A stretch of DNA of 15,706 bases from an uncultured Eubacterium sp. (GCA_910579075.1 CAJTSV010000004.1:46701-62406); one strand, 5' to 3'; numbered from the stretch's first letter, positions 1-8,158 are shown. A program made the numbers and translations. The notes: generated by a model from the letters alone, not told the origin.

Positions 1-6
1 ATGTCT

Positions 7-30
7 GCAAGCAGCCACTTGGCTCGTTGC
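7..30. other. Small imperfect hairpin at the window edge
   Basis: GCAA and AGCC are mirrored by GGCT and TTGC around an ACTT loop, with two mismatched positions. It lies beyond the trpS terminator hairpin and may belong to a terminator or repeat of whatever lies left of the window. No gene is supported in positions 1-49. Confidence 0.25.
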
Positions 31-49
31 TCGCGGGAATAAACAGATT

Positions 50-104
50 CAGACACGCCCTGACACAGGCGGGATTTCCATTCCGCTGTTTCAGGACGTG
101 TCTG
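50..104 (-). terminator. Long hairpin downstream of trpS, probable terminator or palindromic repeat
   Basis: Arms of 19 nt (50-68 and 86-104) are complementary with two mismatches: CAGACACGCCCTGACACAG against CTGTTTCAGGACGTGTCTG. Inside them CGGGAT pairs with ATTCCG around a TTCC loop, so nearly the whole 55 bp folds into one stem. It starts about 20 nt after the trpS stop in the direction of trpS transcription. The tract after it on the minus strand (AATCTGTTTATT) is only moderately U-rich, so it could be a terminator, a 3'-end stabiliser or one copy of a dispersed palindromic repeat. On the plus strand it is followed by five A, which would give the minus transcript U residues before the stem. 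Confidence 0.55.
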
Positions 105-123
105 AAAAACTTATTACGGTTTT

Positions 124-1215
124 TTATTGATATTTCTGTTTCTGCTCCTCTAAAAATCCCTTATCCTCAAAGTAATCAATCCTCATCGCATGGCGGACCT
201 TCCCAAGCGTATCTGCCGCAGCCGCCCTGGCCTGCCCGCTGCCTGCTTTCAGAATCTCATACACGCTTTCTATCTTTTTTTCATACTCTGCCCTGCGTGC
301 ACGTACCGGGCTTAATTCTTCCTGCATCACGCTGTTTAAGAATTTCTTAACCTTCACATCGCCAAGCCCGCCGCGCTTATAATGCTCTTTCAGTTCATCC
401 AGATTTGCATACTCCGGCAGATATTCTGCAAAATGCCCTTCATTGCTGAATGCATCCAGATATGTGAATACCGTATTCCCTTCCAGCTTTCCAGGGTCCT
501 GCACGCGGATATGGCCAGGGTCTGTAAACATCGACATGACCTTTTTGCGCACATCTTCCTCTGATTCTGACAGATAAATGCAGTTGCCGAGCGACTTGCT
601 CATCTTTGCCTTGCCGTCCGTGCCCGGCAGCCTGAGACAGGCCTGATTATCCGGCAGCAGAATGTGCGGCTCTGTCAGCGTCTCGCCATAGACCGCGTTA
701 AATTTATGCACGATTTCCCGTGTCTGCTCTATCATCGGTGCCTGGTCTTCGCCAACCGGAACCGTTGTAGCCTGAAATGCCGTAATATCCGCCGCCTGGC
801 TGATTGGATAAGTAAAAAAACCAACCGGAATGCTCGTCTCAAAATTCCGCATCTGGATCTCGGATTTTACGGTCGGATTGCGCTGCAGGCGCGATACCGT
901 CACCAGGTTCATATAATAAAAAGATAATTCCGTCAGCTCCGCGACATGCGACTGAATAAAAATCACCGACTTTGCCGGGTCAATTCCTATCGAAAGATAA
1001 TCCAGCGCCACTTCCATAATATTTTCCCGGATTTTTGCCGGGTTATCTGCATTATCGGTCAGTGCCTGCGCATCTGCAATCATAATGTATATTTTGTCAA
1101 ATTCTCCCGAATCCTGCAGTTCCACCCGTCTTTTTAAAGACCCGGCATAATGCCCTACATGCAGCTTTCCCGTCGGACGGTCACCCGTCAGGATAATTTT
1201 TTTCTTATCAGACAT
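124..1215 (-). CDS. trpS: Tryptophan--tRNA ligase
   Basis: Class I aminoacyl-tRNA synthetase that charges tRNA-Trp with tryptophan using ATP, in the cytoplasm. From the chosen start the protein is 363 residues, somewhat longer than the classical ~330-residue bacterial TrpRS. The HIGH-type signature GKLHVGH is at residues 16-22 and the KMSKS loop is intact at about 204-208 (KAKMSKSLGN). The opening LTGDRPTGKLHVGHY and the length fit the longer TrpRS group common in clostridia. The reading frame is open to 1326, but the ATG at 1213-1215 follows GGAG by 9 nt and gives the expected N-terminus; an ATG at 1230 would add five residues. It lies 43 bp after the kinase stop on the same strand, so cotranscription is possible. 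No T-box leader is visible in that short gap. Confidence 0.95.
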   Translation of the reverse strand: MSDKKKIILTGDRPTGKLHVGHYAGSLKRRVELQDSGEFDKIYIMIADAQALTDNADNPAKIRENIMEVALDYLSIGIDPAKSVIFIQSHVAELTELSFYYMNLVTVSRLQRNPTVKSEIQMRNFETSIPVGFFTYPISQAADITAFQATTVPVGEDQAPMIEQTREIVHKFNAVYGETLTEPHILLPDNQACLRLPGTDGKAKMSKSLGNCIYLSESEEDVRKKVMSMFTDPGHIRVQDPGKLEGNTVFTYLDAFSNEGHFAEYLPEYANLDELKEHYKRGGLGDVKVKKFLNSVMQEELSPVRARRAEYEKKIESVYEILKAGSGQARAAAADTLGKVRHAMRIDYFEDKGFLEEQKQKYQ

Positions 1216-1258
1216 AATCTTACTCTCCATTTTCTTTTTCCAAATTTCATATTTCTTA

Positions 1259-2869
1259 TTACATATATGCAGCGGCCGCCCGTTCCACCGGCAGCCCCCT
1301 GGTATATGCTTCCAGAAATGTATCAAAGCCCTTCACGTCTTCCGGGTCCGGTTCCATTCTGGTGCCTTCCTGTCCTGCAAATACGTGATTTTCCAGATAA
1401 TCACCCAGGCTTTCCCCCTCCTGCCTGCGTGCCATATAAACCGCCAGCAGCGCAATTCCCCAGGCACCGCCTTCCCCGGCTGTTTCCATGACATATACCG
1501 GAGCATCCATGGCTGCTGCCAGTATGCCCTGCGCGACGCCCTTTGTCTTAAACAGCCCGCCATGGCCTGTTATCCTGTCTGCCTTTACGCCTTCTTCCTT
1601 CAGCATCCGGTTCAGCCCTGTCTTTAACACGCTCAGGGAAGCCATCAAATGCGTGCGCATAAAATTGGCCAGATGAAACCGGCTGTCCGGCCGGCGCACA
1701 AACAGCGGGCGTCCTTCCTCAAGCCCTGTGACATGCTCGCCGGACAGATAATTATAGGCAAGCAGCCCGCCGCCGTCCGGGTCCCCTTCCAGCGCCTTAC
1801 GGTAAAGCATCCCAAACAGCCTGTCCATGTCCATGCTTATGCCGCAGCATTCTGCAAACTCCTGAAACAGGCCAGCCCATGCATTCAGGTCTGACGTACA
1901 GTTATTGCAGTGTACCATGCCGGCCAGGTTTCCCTCAGGAGTTGTTACCAGGTCAATTTCATCGTATACCTTCGAAAGCTCCTTTTCCATAACTACCATG
2001 CCAAAGACCGATGTACCGGCAGATACATTGCCCGTGCGCACTGCCACACTGTTTGTCGCTGCCATGCCTGTACCGGCGTCCCCTTCCGGCGGGCAAAGCG
2101 GAATCCCGGCCTGCAGCTTTCCGGAAATATCCAGCCTTCCTGCGCCCTCAGCTGTCAGAACCCCGGCCTGTTCTCCTGCCACAAGCACCTTCGGCAGAAT
2201 GTCCCCAAGCTTCCAGGAAAATCCCCTGTCTGCAATCTGCCTGTCAAACAGCTCTATCATATGTGCGTGATAATCCTTTGTTTTGATATCAATCGGAAAC
2301 ATGCCCGATGCTTCTCCCACACCCAGCACCCGTTCCCCGGTCAGCTGCCAGTGAATATATCCCGCAAGCGTTACAAGATAATCAATCTGCGCCGTATGCG
2401 CTTCCCCGTTCAAAACCGCCTGGTACAGATGCGCGATGCTCCATCTTTGCGGAATATGGTACTGGAACAGCCCGGTCAGCTGGCTGGCTGCCTGCTGCGT
2501 TATCGTATTTCTCCATGTGCGGAACGGCACAAGCAGCCTGCCGGATTTGTCAAATGCCATATACCCATGCATCATGCCGGAAAATCCAATCGCTGCCAGA
2601 TTTGTAATTTCCACCCTGTATTTTGTCCGGACATCCTGCGCCATCTTCGCATAACTGTCCTGCAGGCCGCTCCAGATATCATCCAGCGTATACGTCCATA
2701 TCCCGTCCTGCAGCCGGTTTTCCCAGTCATGTGCCCCGGATGCAAGCGGTGCATTGTCTTCCCCAATCAGTACCGCCTTGATTCTCGTAGAGCCAAGCTC
2801 GATGCCGAGAACAGCTTTTCCACTTCTGATTATATCAGTTGTATCGGTTGTATGTTTTATCTGGTTCAT
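1259..2869 (-). CDS. FGGY-family carbohydrate kinase (pentulose kinase, ribulokinase/xylulokinase-like)
   Basis: ATP-dependent sugar kinase of the FGGY family, predicted cytoplasmic, 536 residues. The N-terminal phosphate loop reads GIELGSTRIK (residues 22-31). The substrate/catalytic segment has PEGDAGTGMAATN, with the Asp that acts as general base in this family, followed by VSAGTSVFGM. The C-terminal domain carries GHGGLFKTKG and GEGGAWGIALLA, the adenosine/phosphate-2 type loops. The start at 2869 follows GGAGG by 6 nt; an in-frame ATG at 2926 overlaps the predicted -35 box and is rejected. The opening resembles Bacteroides-type and clostridial enzymes annotated as ribulokinases, so L-ribulose is a reasonable substrate guess, but no araA or araD is in view and D-xylulose or another pentulose is equally open. 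Its downstream neighbour is trpS, with no metabolic link. Confidence 0.85.
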   Translation of the reverse strand: MNQIKHTTDTTDIIRSGKAVLGIELGSTRIKAVLIGEDNAPLASGAHDWENRLQDGIWTYTLDDIWSGLQDSYAKMAQDVRTKYRVEITNLAAIGFSGMMHGYMAFDKSGRLLVPFRTWRNTITQQAASQLTGLFQYHIPQRWSIAHLYQAVLNGEAHTAQIDYLVTLAGYIHWQLTGERVLGVGEASGMFPIDIKTKDYHAHMIELFDRQIADRGFSWKLGDILPKVLVAGEQAGVLTAEGAGRLDISGKLQAGIPLCPPEGDAGTGMAATNSVAVRTGNVSAGTSVFGMVVMEKELSKVYDEIDLVTTPEGNLAGMVHCNNCTSDLNAWAGLFQEFAECCGISMDMDRLFGMLYRKALEGDPDGGGLLAYNYLSGEHVTGLEEGRPLFVRRPDSRFHLANFMRTHLMASLSVLKTGLNRMLKEEGVKADRITGHGGLFKTKGVAQGILAAAMDAPVYVMETAGEGGAWGIALLAVYMARRQEGESLGDYLENHVFAGQEGTRMEPDPEDVKGFDTFLEAYTRGLPVERAAAAYM

Positions 2870-2897
2870 TTGGTACCTCCAAAAATCTGATAGGTCT

Positions 2898-2926
2898 ATG
2901 TTACTCTTTTTCAGGCTGTTTGTCAT
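2898..2926 (-). promoter_or_regulatory. Predicted sigma-A promoter for the sugar kinase
   Basis: Read on the minus strand there is ATGACA, a 17-nt spacer and TAACAT, placing the transcript start near 2891, about 22 nt before the kinase ATG. Both boxes are imperfect. It lies back to back with the promoter of the glucanase gene, so a regulator bound between them could act on both, though I see no clear operator. Confidence 0.45.
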
Positions 2927-2951
2927 TAAAAAGCCGTAATTTTTTTAACGA

Positions 2952-2980
2952 TTGAAACTGCCCCGGTTTCATGCTAAAAT
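2952..2980 (+). promoter_or_regulatory. Predicted sigma-A promoter for the GH13/aldo-keto reductase pair
   Basis: TTGAAA (2952-2957), a 17-nt spacer, then TAAAAT (2975-2980). The start would be near 2987, giving a leader of about 55 nt that ends in AGGAGG eight nt before the ATG at 3042. Good match to the housekeeping consensus. Confidence 0.65.
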
Positions 2981-3041
2981 AGAACGCATGGCAGATTTTA
3001 TCTATAATACTAAAAAAGAAAACATTTAGGAGGTTTTACCA

Positions 3042-4928
3042 ATGGCATGGTATGATGAAGCAGTCTTTTACCACATTTATCCCCTGGGGCTTACAGGTGC
3101 TCCAATGGAAAATCCTTACGGAACGCCAGAGCACCGGTTAAATACACTGATTCCGTGGATTTCGCATATCAAAGAAACCGGCTTTAACGCAATTTACATC
3201 GGCCCTCTTTTCGAATCGGTCGGACACGGCTATGAAACAACCGATTACAAAAAACTGGACAGCCGTCTCGGCACAAACGAAGACCTCACGCAGTTTGTAG
3301 CAGAATGCCACAGCCAGGGAATCCGTGTTATTTTAGACGGCGTATTCAACCACACCGGGCGCGATTTTTTTGCATTTCAGGATATTAAGAAAAACAGGGA
3401 AAGTTCCCCTTACAGAGACTGGTACTGCAACGTTAATTTCTGGGGCAACAACGAATACAACGACGGGTTTTCCTACGAAAACTGGGGCGGCTATAACCTC
3501 CTTGTAAAATTAAACCAGCACAATCCGGCAGTCCGTGATTACATCTGCGACGTAATCCGTTTCTGGGTCAGCGAATTTAATATCGATGGAATCCGTCTGG
3601 ATGCCGCGGACGTGCTGGACTTTGAATATATGAAAGCACTGCGCCATGTCGCAAATGAAGTCAAGCCGGATTTCTGGCTGATGGGCGAGGTCATTCACGG
3701 CGATTATACCCGCTGGGTAAATGAAGGCACCTTGCATTCCGTAACCAATTACAACCTGCACAAAGCGCTTTATTCCGGGCACAACGACCACAATTATTTT
3801 GAAATTGCCCACACAGTAAAACGCTTATATGAAATGGGCGGAAGCCGTCCGGACGGCTTAAAGCTGTACAACTTTACAGACAATCACGACGTAGAACGGA
3901 TTTTCACAAGGCTGAACAACAAAGCGCATTTTACGCCGGTTCATATCCTGCTCTATACGCTTCCTGGCATCCCGTCCGTTTACTATGGCTCGGAATTCGG
4001 AATCGAAGGGAAGAAAGAACGCTTTTCCGATGCTTCGCTGCGCCCTGCACTGAATCTTTCGGACTATGCAGATGCCATAAATACAAACCCATGTACGAAA
4101 TTAATCGCTGCACTGGGCAGAATCCGCCAGAATACACCGGCGCTTTCTTACGGGGATTATCAGGAGCTGCTGCTGACAAACCGCCAGTATGCATTTTCCA
4201 GAAACTGCAATGGAACATCCGTTGCCGTAACCGTGAATAACGACGACAGCGATTATACCATGACGCTGCGCGCCGGCAATGCAGCCGAATATATCGGAGC
4301 ACTGTCCGGGCAGAAGGTATCTGTAAGCAACGGAACTATCTGTGTCAATGTCAAGGCAAACAGCGGAGATATCTGGGTGCCTGTGACAGAAGATACCCTG
4401 AAAGCAGCTGTGCCTGCTGCCACGCAGATAACCGAATCCGATGGCGTCAGGGCACCGCAGACAGCAGACAGCCAGACAGCAGCATCAGAAACAAAGGCTG
4501 ATACCAATGCTGCTGGAACAAGTGCTGCAGGCGAATCTAATGCCGCATCTGCAGGAAGTACAGCAGACAGAGCAAATGCTGCAGCTGATTCTAACGCTGC
4601 TGGAACAAGGACAGCAAATGAATCTGATGCTGCTGCCGGAACACATGCACCAGCTGATTCTAATGCTGCTGCCATAACAGACGCAGCCGCTGATTCTGAT
4701 TCAGCTTCCGCTGCCGCTGCACAAAACAGCCAGGCAGGAAATACGGATGACGATGCATCCAAAGCAAAAATTACACAGGCTTTTGAAGACGGCAAAATTG
4801 CCGGTCTGCAGGAAGCCATCCTCGCCATTATGGAGAAAAACGGCCCGGTTACTGACCAGATGCGCCGTGATGTCGAAGTAAATGTATACCACGACTCTTT
4901 AATCAACTGGATAAAGAGCTTCCGCTAA
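3042..4928 (+). CDS. GH13 alpha-amylase-family glucan hydrolase with repetitive linker and helical C-terminal tail
   Basis: Alpha-glucan-cleaving enzyme of glycoside hydrolase family 13, 628 residues, with no signal peptide, so it should act in the cytoplasm on imported maltodextrin or glycogen. All four GH13 regions are visible: DGVFNH (D99-H104), GIRLDAA with nucleophile D187, GEV with acid/base E216, and FTDNHD with D283. The (beta/alpha)8 barrel is followed by a short beta domain to about residue 450. Residues ~463-567 are a low-complexity linker rich in Ala, Asn, Asp, Ser and Thr, with imperfect repeats such as ADSNAAGT. A charged helical segment of about 60 residues ends the protein (AFEDGKIAGLQEAILAIM... 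SLINWIKSF). Start set by AGGAGG 8 nt upstream. Exact specificity (cyclomaltodextrinase, neopullulanase, glucosidase) cannot be read. The redox gene 26 bp downstream is probably cotranscribed. Confidence 0.9.
   Translation: MAWYDEAVFYHIYPLGLTGAPMENPYGTPEHRLNTLIPWISHIKETGFNAIYIGPLFESVGHGYETTDYKKLDSRLGTNEDLTQFVAECHSQGIRVILDGVFNHTGRDFFAFQDIKKNRESSPYRDWYCNVNFWGNNEYNDGFSYENWGGYNLLVKLNQHNPAVRDYICDVIRFWVSEFNIDGIRLDAADVLDFEYMKALRHVANEVKPDFWLMGEVIHGDYTRWVNEGTLHSVTNYNLHKALYSGHNDHNYFEIAHTVKRLYEMGGSRPDGLKLYNFTDNHDVERIFTRLNNKAHFTPVHILLYTLPGIPSVYYGSEFGIEGKKERFSDASLRPALNLSDYADAINTNPCTKLIAALGRIRQNTPALSYGDYQELLLTNRQYAFSRNCNGTSVAVTVNNDDSDYTMTLRAGNAAEYIGALSGQKVSVSNGTICVNVKANSGDIWVPVTEDTLKAAVPAATQITESDGVRAPQTADSQTAASETKADTNAAGTSAAGESNAASAGSTADRANAAADSNAAGTRTANESDAAAGTHAPADSNAAAITDAAADSDSASAAAAQNSQAGNTDDDASKAKITQAFEDGKIAGLQEAILAIMEKNGPVTDQMRRDVEVNVYHDSLINWIKSFR
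4500..4712 (+). repeat. Imperfect short tandem repeats encoding the Ala/Asn/Asp-rich linker
   Basis: Inside the GH13 gene a short motif GCTGATTCTAAYGCTGCTG recurs with variation (near 4585 and 4652), along with GCTGCTGGAACAAG (near 4510 and 4596). The repeats stay in frame and encode the ADSNAAGT-type linker. They look like products of slippage or unequal exchange and are a likely site of length variation between strains. Confidence 0.6.
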
Positions 4929-4954
4929 AACGAATACCGGGAGAGGGAACAGAC

Positions 4955-6094
4955 ATGATATACAAACAATTTCAGGACCTGAGCCTTTCTGCCCTCGGGC
5001 TTGGTGCCATGCGCCTGCCAGCAGATAAGGACGACAATTCCAAAATCAATGAAGAAGAAACCGCAAAAATGATTGCCTGTGCCATGGAACACGGCATCAA
5101 CTATTACGATACCGCCTGGGGCTACCACGACGGAAACTCCGAAACCGTAATCGGACGCATCCTGGGCAGATATCCGCGTGACCGCTATTACCTGGCCACA
5201 AAGTTCCCGGGATATGACCTGTCCAATATGGATAAGGCAGAAACCATTTTTGAACAGCAGCTGAAAAAATGCGGCACGGCATACTTTGATTTTTACCTGT
5301 TCCACAATGTATGTGAAATGAATATCGATGCTTACCTCAGCCCGGAATACGGCATTTTGGACTATCTCATAAAGCAGAAGGAAAACGGGCGCATCCGCCA
5401 TCTTGGATTCTCCGCACATGGCAGCCTGGAAGTCATGAAGCGTTTTCTGGATGCTTATGGAAGCCATATGGAATTCGGCCAGATTCAGCTCAACTGGATA
5501 GACTGGACATTCCAGAATGCAAAAGAAAAAGCAGAGCTTTTAAACAAATACCACGTGCCAGTCTGGGTTATGGAACCGCTGCGCGGCGGAAAGCTTGCAT
5601 CGATTTCCGAACAAGCTTTCCAAAAGCTGCATGCACTCCGCCCGGACGAAGACGCTGCGGCATGGTCATTCCGGTTCCTGCAGGGCATCGAAGGCGTGAC
5701 CATGATACTGTCCGGCATGTCCGATATGGAACAGCTGCAGAAAAATATCCAGACGTTTGAAACCGAAAACAGCCTGAACCGCCAGGAGCAGGACACCCTG
5801 CTCGCAGTTGCAGGGGATATGATAAAAAATATCCTTCCATGCACGGCGTGCCGCTACTGCACGTCCCACTGCCCGAAAGAACTGGATATCCCTTCGCTGT
5901 TAAAGCTTTACAACGAACACTGTTTTACGGGCGGCGGCTTTATCGCGCCAATGGCACTGATGGCAGTGCCGCAGGAAAAGCAGCCTTCCGCCTGTATCGG
6001 ATGCCGCAGCTGCGAAGCTGTCTGCCCGCAGCAGATTAAAATATCCGAAGCAATGGCCGATTTTGGCACAAAGCTCAAGGCAGCGCCAGTTTAG
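4955..6094 (+). CDS. Aldo/keto reductase with C-terminal 2x[4Fe-4S] ferredoxin-like domain
   Basis: Oxidoreductase of 379 residues combining an AKR barrel with a ferredoxin-type tail. The AKR tetrad is visible: D52 and Y57 (DTAWGY), K83 (ATKFPG) and H117 (YLFHNV). The tail has Cys at 296, 299, 302 and 306 (CTACRYC, then HCP) and at 347, 350, 353 and 357 (CIGCRSC, then VCP), the pattern of two [4Fe-4S] clusters. Such fused proteins are widespread in anaerobes; their substrates are mostly unknown. The start follows GGGAGAGGG by 7 nt. It begins 26 bp after the GH13 gene and probably shares its promoter at 2952-2980, which would tie it loosely to sugar breakdown and electron balance; that link is inference. 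Confidence 0.9.
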   Translation: MIYKQFQDLSLSALGLGAMRLPADKDDNSKINEEETAKMIACAMEHGINYYDTAWGYHDGNSETVIGRILGRYPRDRYYLATKFPGYDLSNMDKAETIFEQQLKKCGTAYFDFYLFHNVCEMNIDAYLSPEYGILDYLIKQKENGRIRHLGFSAHGSLEVMKRFLDAYGSHMEFGQIQLNWIDWTFQNAKEKAELLNKYHVPVWVMEPLRGGKLASISEQAFQKLHALRPDEDAAAWSFRFLQGIEGVTMILSGMSDMEQLQKNIQTFETENSLNRQEQDTLLAVAGDMIKNILPCTACRYCTSHCPKELDIPSLLKLYNEHCFTGGGFIAPMALMAVPQEKQPSACIGCRSCEAVCPQQIKISEAMADFGTKLKAAPV

Positions 6095-6152
6095 CCAGAC
6101 AGCTGAACCACAGGCTGGCTTACGGAATACAAACGGGAAAACCCTGGCCATA

Positions 6153-6269
6153 CAGAACAGCCAACCCACGCGAAGCACGATGCTGCCTGATGGAAAGCAA
6201 AAGGAATCCAAAAACCTTTCAGAATAGCCAAACCACACGGGAAACGATACTGTATGATGAAAAACAAAA
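6153..6269. repeat. Degenerate direct repeat between the reductase and the terminator
   Basis: About 50 bp at 6153-6202 matches 6220-6269 at roughly three quarters of positions, offset 67 bp; both begin CAGAAYAGCCAA. A weaker third resemblance starts near 6096. Many differences fall three apart, as in old coding sequence, and each copy translates to a QNSQxTRxTxL-like string, but in different frames relative to each other. No function recognised. Confidence 0.4.
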
Positions 6270-6312
6270 AGCTGCCGCATTCAGAAAATATTTCGAAATG
6301 CGGCAGCTTTTT
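6266..6312. terminator. Strong bidirectional rho-independent terminator
   Basis: A perfect 16-bp stem, AAAAAGCTGCCGCATT (6266-6281) against AATGCGGCAGCTTTTT (6297-6312), with a 15-nt loop. It is A-flanked on one side and T-flanked on the other, so it can terminate both the plus-strand reductase transcript and the minus-strand riboflavin transcript that converge here. Confidence 0.9.
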
Positions 6313-6373
6313 CTATACCATATTTTTTCTATACTATATTTTAATATTTATTTATAACTTTATAATTATCGTC

Positions 6374-6841
6374 TTATTTTTCAATCTCCCGAATCAGATT
6401 AACCATTTCAATCGCGCCCAGGGCACAGTCATAGCCTTTATTTCCTGCTTTTGTGCCTGCCCGCTCAATTGCCTGCTCGATATTTTCGGTTGTAAGAATT
6501 CCAAACATAACCGGAATGCCAGTTTCCAGCGATACCGCAGCAATGCCTTTGGAAACCTCATTGCATACATAGTCATAATGGCTGGGTGAACCGCGGATAA
6601 CGGCTCCGAGGCAGATAACGGCGTCGTATTTCCCGCTCTTTGCCATTTTCGACGCAATCAGCGGCACTTCAAATGCCCCCGGTACCCATGCCACCTCTAC
6701 GTCTTCTTCCCGCACATCATGGCGCAACAGCCCGTCCATCGCCCCGCTCAGCAGCTTTGATGTAATAAATTCATTAAAGCGGGCAGCTACAATGCCGATT
6801 TTCATCTCCTTTGATACAAGCTTTCCTTCCAGTGTTTTCAT
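6374..6841 (-). CDS. ribH: 6,7-dimethyl-8-ribityllumazine synthase
   Basis: Condenses 5-amino-6-ribitylaminouracil with 3,4-dihydroxy-2-butanone 4-phosphate to give lumazine, the penultimate riboflavin step. With the start at 6841 it has 155 residues, the usual length, and the catalytic His of GSPSHYDYV falls at residue 88 as in Bacillus RibH. Other family marks are AARFNEF (19-25), VPGAFEVP (53-60) and GAVIRG (79-84). An in-frame ATG at 6895 would add 18 residues and has its own GGAAGG 8 nt upstream, only 14 nt after the ribBA stop, so translation might begin there. Length and His88 numbering favour 6841, which follows GAAGGG by 7 nt. Last gene of the rib operon, ending before the bidirectional terminator. 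Confidence 0.95.
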   Translation of the reverse strand: MKTLEGKLVSKEMKIGIVAARFNEFITSKLLSGAMDGLLRHDVREEDVEVAWVPGAFEVPLIASKMAKSGKYDAVICLGAVIRGSPSHYDYVCNEVSKGIAAVSLETGIPVMFGILTTENIEQAIERAGTKAGNKGYDCALGAIEMVNLIREIEK

Positions 6842-6909
6842 AAATTTTCCCTTCCCTTCTTTTTCAGAATTCATTTCTTTTCCAGCGTCCATCATGCTGT
6901 TTTCCTTCC

Positions 6910-8109
6910 TTAAAATGTCAGAATATGTCCCATGCGCTCCTTTTTTGTTTTCAGGTAAAACAAATCATGCGCAGTTGCATCCATCTGAATCGGCACGCGC
7001 TCCGTAATTTCCATCCCGAATTCGGACAGCTGGTACACCTTATCCGGGTTATTGGTCAGAAGGCGCATGCTCTTAATGCCCAAATCCCGCAGAATCTGCG
7101 CACCGATATAATATTCCCGCTGGTCTGCCTCAAAGCCGAGTGCCAGGTTTGCTTCCAGCGTGTCCATGCCCTGCTCCTGCAGCTCATAAGCGCGCAGCTT
7201 GTTAATCAGGCCGATGCCGCGCCCTTCCTGGCGCATATACAGCAGCACGCCGCGTCCCTCTTTTTCAATCTGTGTCATTGCAGCCGCAAACTGCTGCCCG
7301 CAGTCACAGCGCAGGGAACCGAACGTATCGCCGGTCAGGCATTCGGAGTGGACACGGCACAGCACGTTGTTTCCGTCGCCAATATCGCCTTTTACAAGCG
7401 CCACATGATGCTCCCCGTTCAGCTTATTCACATACCCGTAAGCCATAAAATCCCCGTATTTGGTAGGCATTCTGGTCACTGTCATGCGCTCTGCGAGCTT
7501 TTCATGGCATCTGCGGTAATCCTGCAAATCTTTAATTGTGATAAATTTGAGATTCCATTTTTCCGCAAGCTCTCCCAGCTCCTGCGTGCGCATCATGGTT
7601 CCGTCTTCCCGCATAATCTCGCAGCACAGGCCGCACTCCTTCAGGCCCGCAAGCCGGCATAAATCCACCGTAGCTTCCGTATGCCCGTTGCGTTCCAGCA
7701 CGCCGTTTTTCTTTGCCAGCAGCGGAAACATATGCCCGGGCCTGCGGAAATCCTCCGGCTTTACGTTCTCCGCTACACATGCCAGCGCCGTCACCGAACG
7801 CTCCGCAGCCGAAATGCCGGTCGAGGTTGATACATGGTCAATGGACACCGTAAACGCCGTTTCATGATTGTCAGTATTCTGCTGCACCATCTGCGGGACT
7901 TTCAGCCTGTCCACAAATTCCTCAGACATCGGCATACAGATTAACCCTTTGCCATGGACAGCCATAAAATTAATATTTTCTGTCGTGGCAAATTCCGCTG
8001 CACAGATAAAATCCCCTTCATTTTCCCGGTCCTGGTCATCCGTAACCAGAATAATCCTTCCGTTTCTTAAATCATCCAGTGCTTCTTCCACTGTATTAAA
8101 CTGAACCAT
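6910..8109 (-). CDS. ribBA: Bifunctional 3,4-dihydroxy-2-butanone 4-phosphate synthase / GTP cyclohydrolase II
   Basis: Supplies both precursors of riboflavin: the four-carbon unit from ribulose 5-phosphate (N-terminal RibB half) and the pyrimidine precursor from GTP (C-terminal RibA half). 399 residues, normal for the fusion. RibB marks are DDQDRENEGD (24-33), HVSTSTG, RPGHMFPL and RNGHTEA. RibA carries the zinc ligands C257, C268 and C270 (ECLTGD... RCDCG), then RQEGRGIGL and TNNPDK. The start at 8109 follows AGGAGG by 7 nt; an ATG at 8130 would place that Shine-Dalgarno inside the coding region and is less likely. It lies 49 nt after ribE and before ribH in the same transcript. Confidence 0.96.
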   Translation of the reverse strand: MVQFNTVEEALDDLRNGRIILVTDDQDRENEGDFICAAEFATTENINFMAVHGKGLICMPMSEEFVDRLKVPQMVQQNTDNHETAFTVSIDHVSTSTGISAAERSVTALACVAENVKPEDFRRPGHMFPLLAKKNGVLERNGHTEATVDLCRLAGLKECGLCCEIMREDGTMMRTQELGELAEKWNLKFITIKDLQDYRRCHEKLAERMTVTRMPTKYGDFMAYGYVNKLNGEHHVALVKGDIGDGNNVLCRVHSECLTGDTFGSLRCDCGQQFAAAMTQIEKEGRGVLLYMRQEGRGIGLINKLRAYELQEQGMDTLEANLALGFEADQREYYIGAQILRDLGIKSMRLLTNNPDKVYQLSEFGMEITERVPIQMDATAHDLFYLKTKKERMGHILTF

Positions 8110-8158
8110 TTTCTTTCCTCCTGATTCCATTCCTGTAACTCTTATATGAAAGGCTGTT

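Noticed and set aside
27..350. Plus-strand open frame of 107 codons at the left edge
   Set aside because: Mostly antisense to trpS and across the terminator hairpin; no coding character.
1216..1258. T-box leader for trpS
   Set aside because: The gap is 43 bp with no T-box sequence or terminator.
1910..2890. Open frame of 326 codons on the plus strand opposite the kinase
   Set aside because: Cys/His/Arg-rich shadow of a clear FGGY kinase on the other strand.
3003..3008. TATAAT as an alternative -10 for the glucanase gene
   Set aside because: No acceptable -35 at 16-18 nt upstream; the promoter at 2952-2980 is better.
4253..4906. Long open frame of 217 codons on the minus strand, Ala/Ser-rich
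   Set aside because: It is the antisense of the repetitive GH13 linker, which lacks stops by composition; no ribosome binding site and no family resemblance.
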